Source: Erodium maritimum (taxonomy: Eukaryota; Streptophyta; Magnoliopsida; Geraniales; Geraniaceae). From it: a stretch of 64,000 nucleotides of DNA. Below, one piece after another: positions 45,771 through 58,781 of this stretch. The notes below the pieces were generated by a model. That model ran no database searches. It was not told the DNA's origin and saw nothing but the letters and a program-made list of their open reading frames with translations. The translations under genes and the position numbers were made by a program. How positions within the stretch are numbered: the first letter of the stretch is position 1; each line of letters starts with the position of its first letter. The stretch covers positions 71,656,523 to 71,720,522 of the forward strand of contig OY997589.1 of the NCBI GenBank assembly GCA_963921825.1, written 5' to 3'.

Positions 45771-46092
45771 TTTTGTTAAACTTGCTCTCCAAAACAAATT
45801 TTTTGTTTCAGTAAAAGTGATGGGCTGATTTTTCAGCCGAAAAAATTGCTATGTGCTTGCTGTTTTAATTATCCATCTTTGATTTATGTACATTTATATT
45901 GTTTGTTTAAAGAGTAGCCACAACATCTTTAGATGAACGATATATTGTATGAAAATAAATCTTTAAGGTTGTGATTAATTATATCAAGTTTAGCAGAATC
46001 AATCCCACATGATATTCTATTAAACTCTATATAATTAATCAGAATAAAATATCAAAGTTATATTTCCTAATCTACCTACATGAATTAGGAAA

Positions 46093-47471
46093 GGGAAATT
46101 TGCTTAAATATGCTTCATAATATATCAAATTTGTTTAATATGCCTCTATACTTTAAAAATTAAGAATCTATGCCTTTTATATTTCTTTAGACAGAAATAC
46201 CCTCTTGTAATTAAACAAACCCATTTTTAATTCAGTAGTCTCCGACAAAAAAGGCAGAATAAAACCCAAGTCTTTTTTTTTTTGCTAATAGAGAGAATAA
46301 AACCCAAGTCAATATTGCGAAGTTGTAATTTTCTGGAACTCCCAGCTAGATGAGTCGAAGTAGGACCTTTGGACTGAAAACTGGAAAAGAAGACCCTATT
46401 ATGGACTGTACGACTACCAGTCCTTATTTCTAGATCCACGAGCGAGACAGATCTTCTAGAGAATTTTACGTTCTCGATTATGGACTGTACGACTGCCAGT
46501 ATGTCGGAACCGACCCTGCCAATTTCTTTCTTGATCATCGTGTGAAGATCTTTGGCAAAATGGAACATAACCTTTTGGACCGTATTGGTCTTGGTCGACG
46601 CGATCTATTCGCAACAGGTGAACAACTTTCTCCCTCGATCGAATTGTTGAAAGCCGACCTTCTCAGAAGCGGCGAAGAGCATTAAGCGAGCTTCAAGTCT
46701 CTTACATCGACTTCAGACACGATGGAGAAGAAAGAGCCGTATGGGCAGAAAATTCATCGTCGATCTAGCCAAAATCTCAACCCAACACAGCCTTCCTACC
46801 GCTCCCAATGACAACTACATCAACCTCAACCTTGTGGACGGTTATGATTGATATGAAATGAAAACGGGAGGGGACAGAATAATGTGATTGATGTGGGTAG
46901 AACATTATTGATTCCTGTAATGCAATCCCAACTAACACGGTCATGTCTAGCTCCAATTTAGTATACATTCTTAGTACAACTGAACAAAGATAAACCAGAG
47001 AGATAACTTGGGAAGAAAACTTTTTGTTTAGGAGGATGAGAGCCATTAGAAGAAGAGTTAGAATTACTCGCCCAAAACGTATTCTTGATGGTTGGAAAAC
47101 TGAAATATGGCCTGGAATGAGGTTGAAAAACATTAGAACTTGTGCCATTAAAAATAATGAAACTGGTAGTATAGTTATGATTTTTTTGTGCATATAGTAT
47201 AGTTGTGATTGATTACTCTAGATTGGATCATTTCTGGAGTTTATAGCTTCGACCATTACTTTTTTTAATTAGAGCTCTGAAACTAAACACACTCCATTTG
47301 GCTTTTGAGTTATCTTCAATCGTGTGTCCTGTGTTTGGCTGGGAAGTTAACAACTTTAATAAGGGTATTTTAGTCTTAAGATTTTAAAAAGGCATAGATA
47401 TCTAATTTTAAAACATAGAAGCATAGTAGAAAAATAAAGCACATTTTGAAGCATATTTTATCAAATATCCC
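46093..47471. mobile_element. non-autonomous TIR element (1.4 kb), Mutator-like, possible Pack-MULE
   Basis: The left end GGGAAATTTGCTTAAATATG is mirrored by the right end (CATATTTTATCAAATATCCC), and the inverted similarity continues for about 110 bases. The 8-mer TTAGGAAA flanks both sides (46085-46092 and 47472-47479). A 9-bp duplication with one mismatch is equally possible. Long inverted repeats fit a Mutator-like element. The interior has no transposase. It has a minus-strand frame of 138 codons (47193-46777) and other frames I cannot name, so captured host sequence is possible. Confidence 0.75.
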
Positions 47472-47515
47472 TTAGGAAAAGGAACATGATTTTGATAGTT
47501 TTATTGGTTGTTATG

Positions 47516-47895
47516 TATGAATGTTCTATCTACGTGTGACTTTAGTCCACATGCAAGTTGTACGTCGATAGATTCATTTTTGTATGAATGTTCAGTTTGC
47601 ATATGACTTTAGCCCACAAGCAAGTTGTATGTCGATAGATACATTTTTTGTATGCTTATGTTTGTAAAGCATGATAGTTGGTCTCATTTATGTTTTATAT
47701 TCTATACTATGCATGTAATGGTTGTAGCATCAAACTCTTTGAATATTAATGAACTTAATATAGAGGTTCCCATGCTGAATGGGGAAAACTACTCCATCTG
47801 GAAAGAGAGGATACATATGTGTATATGCAATGTTCTATTCGCATATGACTTTAGCCCACATGCAAGTTGTACGATGATAGATACGTTATGTATGC
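47516..47895. repeat. three imperfect copies of a ~65-bp repeat at the start of copia gag
   Basis: The unit, about 65 bases with a GACTTTAG(T/C)CCACA-GCAAG core, occurs at about 47520-47580, 47586-47650 and 47827-47895. The third copy lies inside gag, after YSIWKERIHMCICNVLF, and disrupts it. The copies are close to one another and probably arose by local duplication. Confidence 0.8.
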
Positions 47896-48592
47896 ATAAG
47901 GGGATTGGTGGAGAAGTATGGAAATACTCGTTCGCTTTTCACAGCGATTGATGAGCAATTCCAAACTTCGGATAAATCCTTGGCTAGTACCCTCATCGGA
48001 CAATTTTCCTCTGTTAAGCTCACAGGTCTCCGTGGTGTGCGCGAGCACATCATGAGAATAAGGGATATTGCGGCAAAATTAAAGACATTGGAACTTGAGA
48101 TGTCAGATGCCTTCTTGGTGCATTGCATTTTGAACACTCTTCCTCATTATTTCGGTCCTTTCAAAATATCTTAAAACACACATAAGGATAAATGGTCAAT
48201 GAATGAACTCATGACTATGTGTGTTCAAGAGGAAATCTGGTTGATGATGGAGCAAGGTGAGACTATAATGCTTACAACCCGGAAGTAGACAAAATGGCAT
48301 CCTAAGGACGAGTCCAATGTGTCTGATGTTCATGTTAACGCATGGTGGATTGACTCTGGTTCTTCAATCCATGTTTCAACATAGATGCAGGAAATGAGCA
48401 ATGCATTTATTCAGGAAAAAAAAAAAGTGCGCTCAGTGTTAAATATGTTGGAACGTGCCAAATAACTTTGTCTAGTGGTTATTTGTTAACTTTGCATGAT
48501 ACATTCTTTGTGCCTGGATTTCCCAGGAATTTGATATCTATATCTAGACTATTGCCTTTGATTTCCGTGACACATCAAATAAATTTATTTAA
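47716..48592 (+). pseudogene. copia gag and protease start
   Basis: The gag start reads NELNIEVPMLNGENYSIWKE. After a repeat insertion it continues in another frame (47905-48174) as FTAIDEQFQTSDKSLASTLI and LRGVREHIMRIRDIAAKLKT, a UBN2-type gag core. Further on, about 48340-48380 encodes WWIDSGSSIHVST, the copia protease motif (D-S-G). Then come GYLLTLHDTFFVPGFPRNLI and SISRLL up to the LINE insertion. Stops and frameshifts are frequent. Confidence 0.8.
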
Positions 48593-50850
48593 TGGTGTCC
48601 CGAGTAGGGACTTTGCTATGTTGAACGGGATTCGACAGGGTTGTCCCATGTCCCCTTTTCTGTTTCTTATTGCAGCAGAGGGACTCCATTTATTCTTGGA
48701 AGCAGGAAAGACGGCCGGTCTGTTTCAGGGCATAGGTATTCGTCATTCGGGTTTCTCTATTTCCCATTTACAGTTTGCTGACGATACTTTACTCTTTTTA
48801 CAAGGTTCATTGGCTGGTTTACCTAATGTCAAACGCATTCTCTTGGATTTTCAATAGACTTCGGGCCTTAAGGTTAATTTTAATAAATCGCAAGCTGTGT
48901 TGTTGAATGTGAATTCCTTTTCAGCTAGGGATGTGGAGTTGGCATTAGAATGTGGGGTGACTGAGCTCCCAATGACTTACCTGGGCTTCTCTCTTGGGGC
49001 TTCGCCAAAAAGACTCTCCACTTGGGATCCGATTTTGGAAAATTTAAGACAACATTGGCGCTTTGGCATGCCAAATATCTCACCATGGCAGGACGTATTA
49101 CTCTAATTCAGTCCACCCTTTCTGGTTTGCCTTTGTTCTATATGTCTTTATTGCAGGCCCCTAAAGCTGTTATCAAGGCGTTGGAAGCTTTACAACGGAA
49201 GTTCCTATGGCGCAATGGAGGGGATGGAAGGGTCCTGAACAAAGTCAGATGGTCTATTGTGTGCACCCCGAAGCATTTGGGGGGTCTTGGCTTACGAAGG
49301 TTGAAGGAAATGAATTTGGCACTCTTAGCCAAATGGTGGTGGCGATTTGTCACGTCTACTACTTCTTTGTGGAATGAGTTGATTTGTATACGAATGAGGT
49401 GGTCCAGCCCGGATTGGGATTTATGTAAGCTTGATAAGACCGGGAGCTGTTTCTTATTTAAGCACATTCTCAACTTGGCGGCTGATCCATTATTCTGTAG
49501 CATGTTTGGTAATCAGGGAGTCAGATGGAACTTGGGGAAAGGTGATCGAGTGTCTTTTTGGGAGGATGTGTGGGTCGGGGATGCTCCTCTGAGAGTTAGA
49601 TTTCCTGCGGTGTTCGACTTGGCCGTGAACAGGCAAGGGAGGGTGGCTGATTTTTGGACTAGTTCGGGGTGGTCGGTGGAGTTGAGGTGGTCTGGTTGGG
49701 ATTGGGATAGAGCCGAGATTGAGGCTTTTGAGGAGATCATTTCACTTCATCCTGTTTTTCCTGAACTGGATGATGTGTTGTTTTGGAAGAAGCATAGATT
49801 GGGGTTTTCCGTCTCAGTGGCTTATTCTATTCTCATGGGAGAGGAGGGTATTTCCCCTCAACCATGGGCATCGGCTTTGTGGGTTAAAGGTATTCCGCCT
49901 AAACATTGTGTTTTGGCTTGGTTGGCGGCTCAGCAAGCACTTCCTACTGCGATTTTCTTAGAAGCTAGGGGTCTTCCTTTGACCATTAATCAGATGTTTT
50001 GTTCTCTTTGCAAAACAGTTATGGAGACCTCTGACCATTTATTATTGCATTGTTCTGTTTCCTGGTGGATTTGGAGCCTTATGCAGGTGTGGTGGGGAGT
50101 GGCGTGGGTCATGCCCAAGACTTTTGGAGCGGCTCTATGTGCTTGGAAAAGTCTTGGCTCGAATCATTGGTGGAAGTTTTGGGTTCGAGTTTGTTATGTA
50201 GTTATTTGGCACATTTGGCTCATGAGGAATGGCTTGGTTTTCAACGGGGTGATGGATTGTAGTGCGGTTGTGTTTGGGAAGATCCAGAATCACTCTTTCT
50301 GTATTCTCTGGCAAGCAGGTTCCTTGAGATCATCGGTGTCTTTCCTGGATTGGCAGCGTCGTCCTGGGTGGTGCATCCGGCCTAGGAAGCGGGGGAGGCG
50401 GCTGTTGGTTGATTCGTGATTTAGTCCTGTTATGGACGTGTGGGGTCCGATGAGTGCATGTTCAAGAATCAGTACCAGGTTTCGCCTGTTCCCATCAGGG
50501 TCTGGTGAGTACTATCCGGGGAGACTTTAGGGGCCGATCTGCTAGGATAGGGGAGGGGCACGAATTACTTAGTCCCTTTGGGACCATAGGATTCACCCTG
50601 TCTACCCTGAGGTACCGTTCATCGGTTCGGGTGGGACGCCTGGTTTCTGGTCTTTTGAGTCACTGTTCATCGGCCCGGTTTTCTAGTTCAAGTTTATTTT
50701 TCCTGTTTTTTTTCCTGTTTATTGGTTTGCTCTTTCTCGGGGTTTGTTCCCGCAGCTCCAGCTGAGAGCTCCTCTGTTATGGTTGTGTTTTAGAGCGATT
50801 CTCCTTGGATCCTTCTTTTTATAATAAAATTTAATGAGCTTATCCAAAAA
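48593..50850 (+). mobile_element. 5'-truncated LINE (reverse transcriptase C-half and zinc-binding tail)
   Basis: Inserted in copia between protease and integrase. It starts inside the polymerase domain: GIRQGCPMSPFLFLIAAEGL, then HLQFADDTLLFLQGS with the FADD catalytic pair present. A stop and a shift follow. The long frame 49022-50419 has AGRITLIQSTLSGLPLFYMS, FLWRNGGDGRVLNKVRW, the FWEDVWVGDAPLR region and a zinc-binding tail (FCSLCKTVMETSDHLLLHC). After the stop at 50417-50419 comes a GC-rich 3' untranslated region ending in ATAATAAAATTTAATGAGC and an A-run. The 5' truncation is typical of LINE insertion. I could not define an exact target duplication. Confidence 0.85.
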
Positions 50851-52780
50851 TTTTTTTGATGGGAAATGGCATTTTGTGCAATAGTTTATTTGTGATGAAT
50901 GTGCAAAGTAACACCACTAAATCGGTTATGCAAATGGAAACTAGCACAAAACGATGCGTTGAAAATGAGGAATCTTCAATGTTGTGGCATCGGAGATTGG
51001 GTTATATCTCCAAGAATAGAATCAAAGGATTGGTAAAGGATGGAGTACTTGGTACTCTAGACTTTGCTAATTTTGAGGTTTGTGTGGATTGCATAAAGGG
51101 AAAGCAAACCAAGATATCCAATAAGGTTGTACATAGAAGTTCCGAATTACTTGAAATCATCCATACAGATATTTGTTGTCCCGACATGAATATGCCATGT
51201 GGTCCGAAATTTTTTCATCTCCTTGGTTGATGACTTATCACGATATATATATGTTTATATGCTTCACCACAAAAGTGGAGCATTAGACGTTTTTAAGATT
51301 TTCAAAGCATAAGTTGAAAATCAATGTGAGAAGAGAATCAAGACTGTCATAAATGACAGAGGAGGAGAGTACGATGGTAGATACATCAAAGGTGGTCAAG
51401 CACCGGGTCCATTCGCTAAGTTTCTTCAGGAGCATGGAATAGTTGCTCAGTACACCAATCCAGGATCTCCTAGTGAGAATGGTGTAGCAGAAAGAAGAAA
51501 CCGGACCTTGATGGAGATGGTGAGGAGTATGCGTAGTAATGCGAATCTCCCATTATTCTTGTGGACTGATGCACTTAAGATGACTGTGTACATATTAAAT
51601 CGTGTTCCAACTAAGTCTGTTTGAAAGACACCTTTTGAGTTATTCAAGGATTGGAAACCGAGTTTGCACCATGTACGCATATGGGGATGCCCGTCTGAAG
51701 TGAGGATTTACAACCCACAAGAAAAGAAACTGGATCCTAGAACCCTTAGCGGTTATTTTGTTGGATATGCGGAACGATCCAAGGGATACAAATTTTACTG
51801 TCCATCTCATAGCACCAGGATTGTGGAATCAAGAAATGCGAAGTTTCTTGTAAAATGATTTGATTAGTGGGAGGAATCGGTTGCAGAGCTCAAATTCTGA
51901 AACTATTACTGAGCAACCTCCAACATTATTCGATCAAATCGTTGTCGTTAGAGTTCAAATTGAGATTGATCTCTAACTTCCGCATGTTAATAATGATCTA
52001 GTAAATCAATTTGTTCAGGAAGAACCTTTGGTCAATGAACAACTAGTTGGTCAACCTGATCCTTAGGAAAATGTTGATCCAACATTAAGAAGTATTACTA
52101 GAATAAGGAAATCAGCAATCCCTAGGGACTACTATGTGTATCTGCAAGAATCAGACTTAAATGTCAGAGCCAAAAATGATCCTGAGACGTTTTCCCAAGA
52201 CATAAGTTGTAATCAATCGAGTCAATGGTATGATGCTATGAATGATGAAATGAATTCAATGGAATCGAATGAAGTTTGGGATCTTTTCGAGTTACCTAAA
52301 GGGGAGAAAGCTATTGGATGTAAATGAGTATTTAAAGCCAAGAAAGACTCATCCGGTAACATCGAGAGATATAAGGCCAGACTAGTTGCCAAATGGTTTT
52401 ATCACAAGGAAGGAATCGATTACAAGGAGACATTTTCTCCTGTATCAAAGAAAGATTCGCTTTGAGTTATCATGGCATTGGTTGCACACTTTTACTTGAA
52501 ATTGCAACAAATAGACGTAAAAACGGCCTTTCTGAACGGAGAACTGTATTGTGATAATTCAGTTGTTGTCTTCATGGCTAAGAACCACAAGAGTGGAAGT
52601 CGAAATGTGCATATCGACATAAAGTGTTTAGCCTTGAGAAAGCTTATGAAAGACAAAACGGTTATCATTAAGAATATCAGTACTGACTTAATGATAACGG
52701 CTCTCTGAGTAAAGGCATGCCACCAGGAAAATTTGAGGATCATATTAAGAGCATGGGACTTGGTTCCCAGATGTAAACTC
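50851..52780 (+). pseudogene. copia integrase, reverse transcriptase and RNase H relics
   Basis: 50856-51230 has the pre-integrase zinc region (MLWHRRLGYISKNRIKGLVK, then CVDCIKGKQTK). Frames to 51858 carry integrase core and tail (ENGVAERRNRTLMEM-like, WTDALKMTVYILNRVPTKS, IWGCPSEVRIYNPQEKKLDP). 52136-52540 has the start of reverse transcriptase (QWYDAMNDEMNSMESNEVWD, then [29 protein letters not shown]). The frame then jumps to the RNase H end (HIDIKCLALRKLM, GMPPGKFEDHIKSMG). The catalytic YVDD region and most of RNase H are deleted. Confidence 0.85.
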
Positions 52781-54878
52781 GTCGTTGTTGGAACAATGTT
52801 TGTCTTTTGAAACTCTTGTTGCAAAGATGATTATTATTTATAAATGTGTACACATTCAGTATATGATTAAGTTGGTTAATCATGAAATCATCGATTAAGT
52901 TTGGACCAAGAATAAACATTGGGTTTATTCATAAAGTATGAGAAACATATGCATTGTAATACATGTAAGGTACAACTTGTTTTATAATTAAAAGGACATA
53001 CCGTCATGATTCATGCATATGATTTCTTATTTTGGGCATTGTGACATTTATTGATCAAGTGGGAGAATGTAAGATTTATATCTCCTTAAGGATATATGTA
53101 AGAACCGCTCCCGGTCAACGCCAGTCAAATCGACGAAAAACAGGAAAATTTAAAAAATTTGGACACACTTAAATGAACCTAAATTTGACCTCGAGGGTCA
53201 TACCGGACTTAAGTTGACCCCAATATCGACCAAAGTGAGTTCCGGGGGACTCAGGGCAACTTTCTGACCAATTTGGGAAAGGTTGACTTTTTGTTGGAAA
53301 AGTCAACCGAGCGACGTTTTGGTCCGTTCGAGGTCCGTTTTGGATCCAAAAAGCTTAGCCGTCATCACAGCGATCTTAGTTGAGCCGTTTCCTTGTAGCC
53401 CGTGAAGTTTCGTATTTTCTTGGAAAAAGTGCCCGTTCGGGGCCCGAGACAGCCGAATTTCGCGAATCTGATTGAAAAATATCTAGAAGATATTTTCCAA
53501 AAGGGATGGGACCCACTTGCCACATGTCACCAATGTGGTGGTGTTAGGTTTATTGGACAAAACAAAAGAAGACTACATGAGTGTTAGTTTTGTAATTTAA
53601 GTGTTAGTTGTTGTTTAAAAACAAAACAAAAAGAAGAACAAATGGGAGTGTTCGGCCATAACACCAAAAAGGAGAAGAAAATAGAGAGAGAAAGTGGAGA
53701 GAGGAAAGAGAAGGAGAAAGGGGAGAAAAGAGAAGAAAGCTTAGGCTTTTGTCGATTTCTCGACGATCCAACCGACGGATCGTCTCAACGATCGAAGAAT
53801 CGAGTTCCGGTCATCGTTCCCTACGGTGAGCACCTAATCGATTTTTCGTTTTGTTAAGTTTAAAGTTTAAAGTTTGGGTTAAAACTAGTAGACTTTGGAT
53901 GGGTTGAGGTGTGGGGTTCGTTGGAGGCGTTTTGGAGCAAAAAATGATCGTTTTCCGGTGACCGGAGGCTCGGGGGAGCTCCGGCCACCGTGTATGGTGG
54001 CTGGCCGGACGGGTGGTGGCTATCCGGAGCTAGGACTGGCCACCACCATGGTGAACCGGCCCAACCACCCTCGGGTCCTAAGGGCCGGGTAGGGCCCACA
54101 TGCTCGGGTATCGGGTTTTCGTGTTCGGGTGGTTTAGGACGTTCCCCAAGTAGTTAATCCACACCCGGAACGAATTTTGGAATTAAATTGTGAAAGTTGT
54201 AATTGACGGGTTTAGAAACTTTAAACGCGAATTAAATTACTCGGAAGTCGGAATTTGATTTCGTCGAGTGCAAAGGAACCCTTGAATTGTTCTAAGACCG
54301 TAGAAACGAAGACGGGAATTTTCGGAGCCCCGGAAGGACGTTTTCCAATCCCGGGCAGATTCGCCGGGTCGGGCGAAACGGGCCTTTCCGGGTCCATTAT
54401 CGACAATGTCGAGTAATTGGGAAGTTTGGGAGTGATCGACATTGTCGGGGTTACATTTGGGCGTCAAGTTTATTAAAATTCAGTTTATGCCTGCGAACCT
54501 AAAAGTGTTTTAAATTGTGTTCTTATTAGACCGTGCCACCGACAGAGGAAAGGGAAAGCTAGGCAAGTGATCGTGATCACGCCGGAGCTTGGTTGTGAGC
54601 TTTTGGAAAGCGTACGAGGTAGGGAAAAGTAGCCGGATCTCGGCCCTGACTAGGGAAAATTAACAATAGAAATGCATGTGACACTTGAGTGTCGTGTGTT
54701 AAGTAAGTTTATCGAACAATAGAAAGGCAGGCGACACCGGGTGGTGTCGTATGATACGGGAACGTATCGAACAATAGAAATGCATGTGACACTTAGTAGT
54801 GTCGTAAGAGCAGTGAACTTATCGATATTAGAATTAGTGGAGGCATTTGATTATGCCCAGAGGTTGATTGTTTAGTTC

Positions 54879-55268
54879 GTGTCTTGGGTGGCCATGAGTG
54901 CCCGTGGGGTTGTTAAACCCGTATTTTTACTGTTGGTGTGTCTTGGGTGGCCATGAGTGCCTGTGGGGTTGTTAAACCCGTATTTTTACTATTGATGTGT
55001 CTTGGGTGGCCATGAGTGCCCGTGGGGTTGTTAAACCCGTATTTTACTGTTGGTGTGTCTTGGGTGGCCATGAGTGCCCGTGGGGTTGTTAAACTCGTAT
55101 TTTACTGTTGGTGTGTCTTGGGTGGCCATGAGTGCTCATGGGGTTGTTAAACCCGTATTTTACTGTTGGTGTCTTGGGTGGCCATGCGTGCCTGTGGGGT
55201 TGTTGAACCCTTGTTTTACCGTTGATGTCTTGGGTGGCCATGAGTGCCTGTGGAGTGTTAAACCGGTG
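54879..55268. repeat. 57-bp minisatellite in solo LTR copy B, about 7 units
   Basis: Units starting GTGTCTTGGGTGGCCATGAG recur about every 57-59 bases, at roughly 54879, 54938, 54997, 55054, 55111, 55168 and 55224. Variation between units is low. Confidence 0.92.
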
Positions 55269-55325
55269 TTGTTGCTGTTTGTTGAACTTTGGTTGTGATT
55301 GTGATTGTGGTTGCCTGAGGATGGG

Positions 55326-55546
55326 GTGTGACAGGTTGACAGCCTGATCTGAATTCGTGTCGGGAAAAGTGCGACAGGTCGACAGCCTGATCCAACCGTC
55401 GTGTTGGGAAAAGTGCGACAGGTCGACAGTCTGATCCAACCGTCGTGTTGGGAAAAGTGTGACAGGTCGACCGCCTGATCCAACCGTCGTGTTGGGAAAA
55501 GTGTGACAGGTCGACCGCCTGATTCGACCGTCGTGTCGGGAAAAGT
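55326..55546. repeat. 44-bp minisatellite in solo LTR copy B, 5 units
   Basis: Units of about 44 bases begin GTG(C/T)GACAGG and contain GACAG(C/T)CTGATCCAACCGTC. Each ends GGGAAAA. The array directly follows the 57-bp array. Confidence 0.93.
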
Positions 55547-56485
55547 TGCGTGGGGACTGAGCAGCTGGAGTGCGATCCTTTGCGATCTTGTTTGGTGTGC
55601 GATCCTTTGCGTTCTTGTTTGGTGTGCGATCCTTTGTGATCTTGGGTGTTGCGTGGTTATCTTCGTGTCTTTGGAGGATGTCGTAATCGTTGTGTCGGGT
55701 CTACATTACGTGTCCGAGTGTTGAGTCGGTTGGGGCAAGTAACAGTTGTGTGTCAGTCGAGTTACTTGAGTTGGGGATAGTAGTCCCCGGTGTTGGGTTT
55801 GTGTTGGTGTTACCGGCATTGTCTGCTAGTATGCCGTAGTCAGTCTGTTATCTGTGGTGGTGAGCGAACGCTCACCCCTAGCTGCTTTTCCTACAGGTAC
55901 TGGTCGCGGGACGGACTAGGTGAGCTCTCGAAGCTTGAAGAGCTAGGAGCGGGAGTCCGGGTTCCCTTTTGAGTCTAGCGACGTACGCCTTGTATTTTGT
56001 CCGCTTGTTGGGACGTACTTTTGAGTTGTAAATTATTATTTTGATTAACTAATTGGTGGTTTTAAGCGATTTATTTAAAAAGGTTTGAAAATGTTTTATT
56101 GTCTTAAACGTTCGCGTTCCGGGTTCGGTTCTACTGAATTTGGGGCGTGACAATATATCATAAGGTTGTGATCAATAATTAGTTGGTCCAATGCCATGTC
56201 ATGTGATGATTCATCACACCTCTTCATTGTAATTGTTGATGGAAGTTACATGGAAGAGAAATAAATTGATAAGTTGATTGGTCCCCAAGTCTACACATAT
56301 TCTCATTCACGAAGTCTCATACACCATAGAAAAAGAAATAGTGGGAGGGCATGGAAGACCAGAATCATCAAAGGTGTTCTACAATCTTCAAGGTCTTCAA
56401 TTTAATTGAAATTAGCAATGGTTGGAGGTAAGTGAATCCCTATTCCGCAATTAAAGTTTTAACATAATTAAAACTCACATGCTAG

Positions 56486-57770
<1,285 letters not shown>

Positions 57771-57773
57771 GGG

Positions 57774-58115
57774 TTCTGTCCTGGGGTCATGTGGTGATGA
57801 CAAGACTATTAAGGTTGGGTTGATCATACTTTTGACCCTCTAAGCTTTAACGAATAAATCAATGCAAATTTCTTTGTTAACTTGTATTGTTGTTGTAGGT
57901 TTGTTATGCTGCTACTGGTGCTTCACACTATACTTTTGAAGGCCGTAAAACTCCTGTTTGTATGGTCTGTCCTCAATGTAAAGAAAACATTCAGGGAACA
58001 CGTGGTTATCAATTTTAATCATGGTTCTTTGTTGATTTTTCAATTAATCATCTTTTTGGATAGTAAAATTTGTAAAAATATGCTTCAGTTCATCTTTTCA
58101 ACTACGGCTATTATT
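57774..58115 (+). pseudogene. TPL: TOPLESS/TPR-type co-repressor fragment (WD40 exons)
   Basis: Three exon remnants line up with the TOPLESS WD40 region. The first, ending 57813, reads VLGSCGDDKTIK before a GT. The second, 57899-57994, follows a TTGTTGTTGTAG acceptor and reads VCYAATGASHYTFEGRKTPV, then CMVCPQCKENIQ. The third, from 58089 after TGCTTCAG, reads FIFSTTAI. In TOPLESS proteins these join as CGDDKTIKVWDA, then ATG.YTFEG..APVYSVCP..KENIQ, then FIFSTA, with exon borders in matching places. Here the conserved Trp is Cys, the second donor is GG and the sequence then fades, so it is non-functional. TOPLESS proteins are nuclear co-repressors in hormone and development pathways (family knowledge). 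Confidence 0.78.
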
Positions 58116-58557
58116 TTGAACCCATTTAGCTTCAAGCAAAATTATTTGGGTATTTATGCTATTTTCTTCTCAGGTTGTTGGGTCTATGAGCATTGATTTT
58201 CATTTTTTCTGCTGATGTTTTTTGTCAGGGATTCAGGAAAGAAACTTCCACTGTGCAGTGCAGATGATGATTCATAAATGTTTGGTATGTCTGTTTTCCT
58301 TTTGCTTTGCTTTGCTTTTCTAAATGTGAATAAAATAATAAAATGCGTGGGTCTTATTTGATGTTGTACTCTCCCCCATTTATATCAGTGAAAATAAGAG
58401 AATGAGATGTGTAACGTGATGTCGGCTTAGCGGACTTTACTGTTATTATTTTGAACCCCATTTAGCTCCAAGCAAAATTATCAGTTGGGTATTTTGTTGT
58501 TTTCTGCTGAGGATGTTGGATCTATGAGCACCGACTTTCATTTTTTGTAGTTGTTTC
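58095..58557. repeat. imperfect direct duplication of a ~115-bp segment
   Basis: The stretch from TTATTATTTTGAACCC through TTGGGTATTT and GGATCTATGAGCA to TTTTCATTTTTT occurs at about 58103-58210 and again at about 58445-58552, with small gaps. It lies just after the TOPLESS-like fragment and could reflect a local duplication. Confidence 0.7.
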
Positions 58558-58781
58558 TTATCACGGAGATTCGTACTTTGCATAGAGATGTAAGTTAATC
58601 ACTACTATTGATTATTGTGTATCGTGCAATCTTGTCAATTGTTGATGGATTTTATAGGTATATATGAATTTCTGCTTGCTCCGTTGTTATTGTTTGCATA
58701 AAAAGCATTTGGTAAGCGTGGTTAGTTTTAAATATTCAATGGTACTTGAGTAGTTCATATTTGGTAATTGTTAATCCAGTG

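Larger units (their letters stand above)
53097..56152 (+). mobile_element. solo LTR, copy B, inside the copia 3' LTR
   Basis: It begins TGTAAGAACCGCTCCCGG and ends TTTGGGGCGTGACA, with the perfect 5-bp duplication ATATA (53092-53096 and 56153-56157). The uninterrupted site is visible in the partner copia LTR at about 44863-44880 (AAGGATATATCATAAGG), which proves the insertion. Inside are a GTGTCTTGGGTGGCCATGAG minisatellite, a 44-bp minisatellite and the GGTGAGCGAACGCTCACC palindrome (55859-55876). Confidence 0.95.

Noticed and set aside
54879..55546. Regular repeats that might suggest a CRISPR array
   Set aside because: The units are contiguous minisatellites without unique spacers, in a plant LTR.
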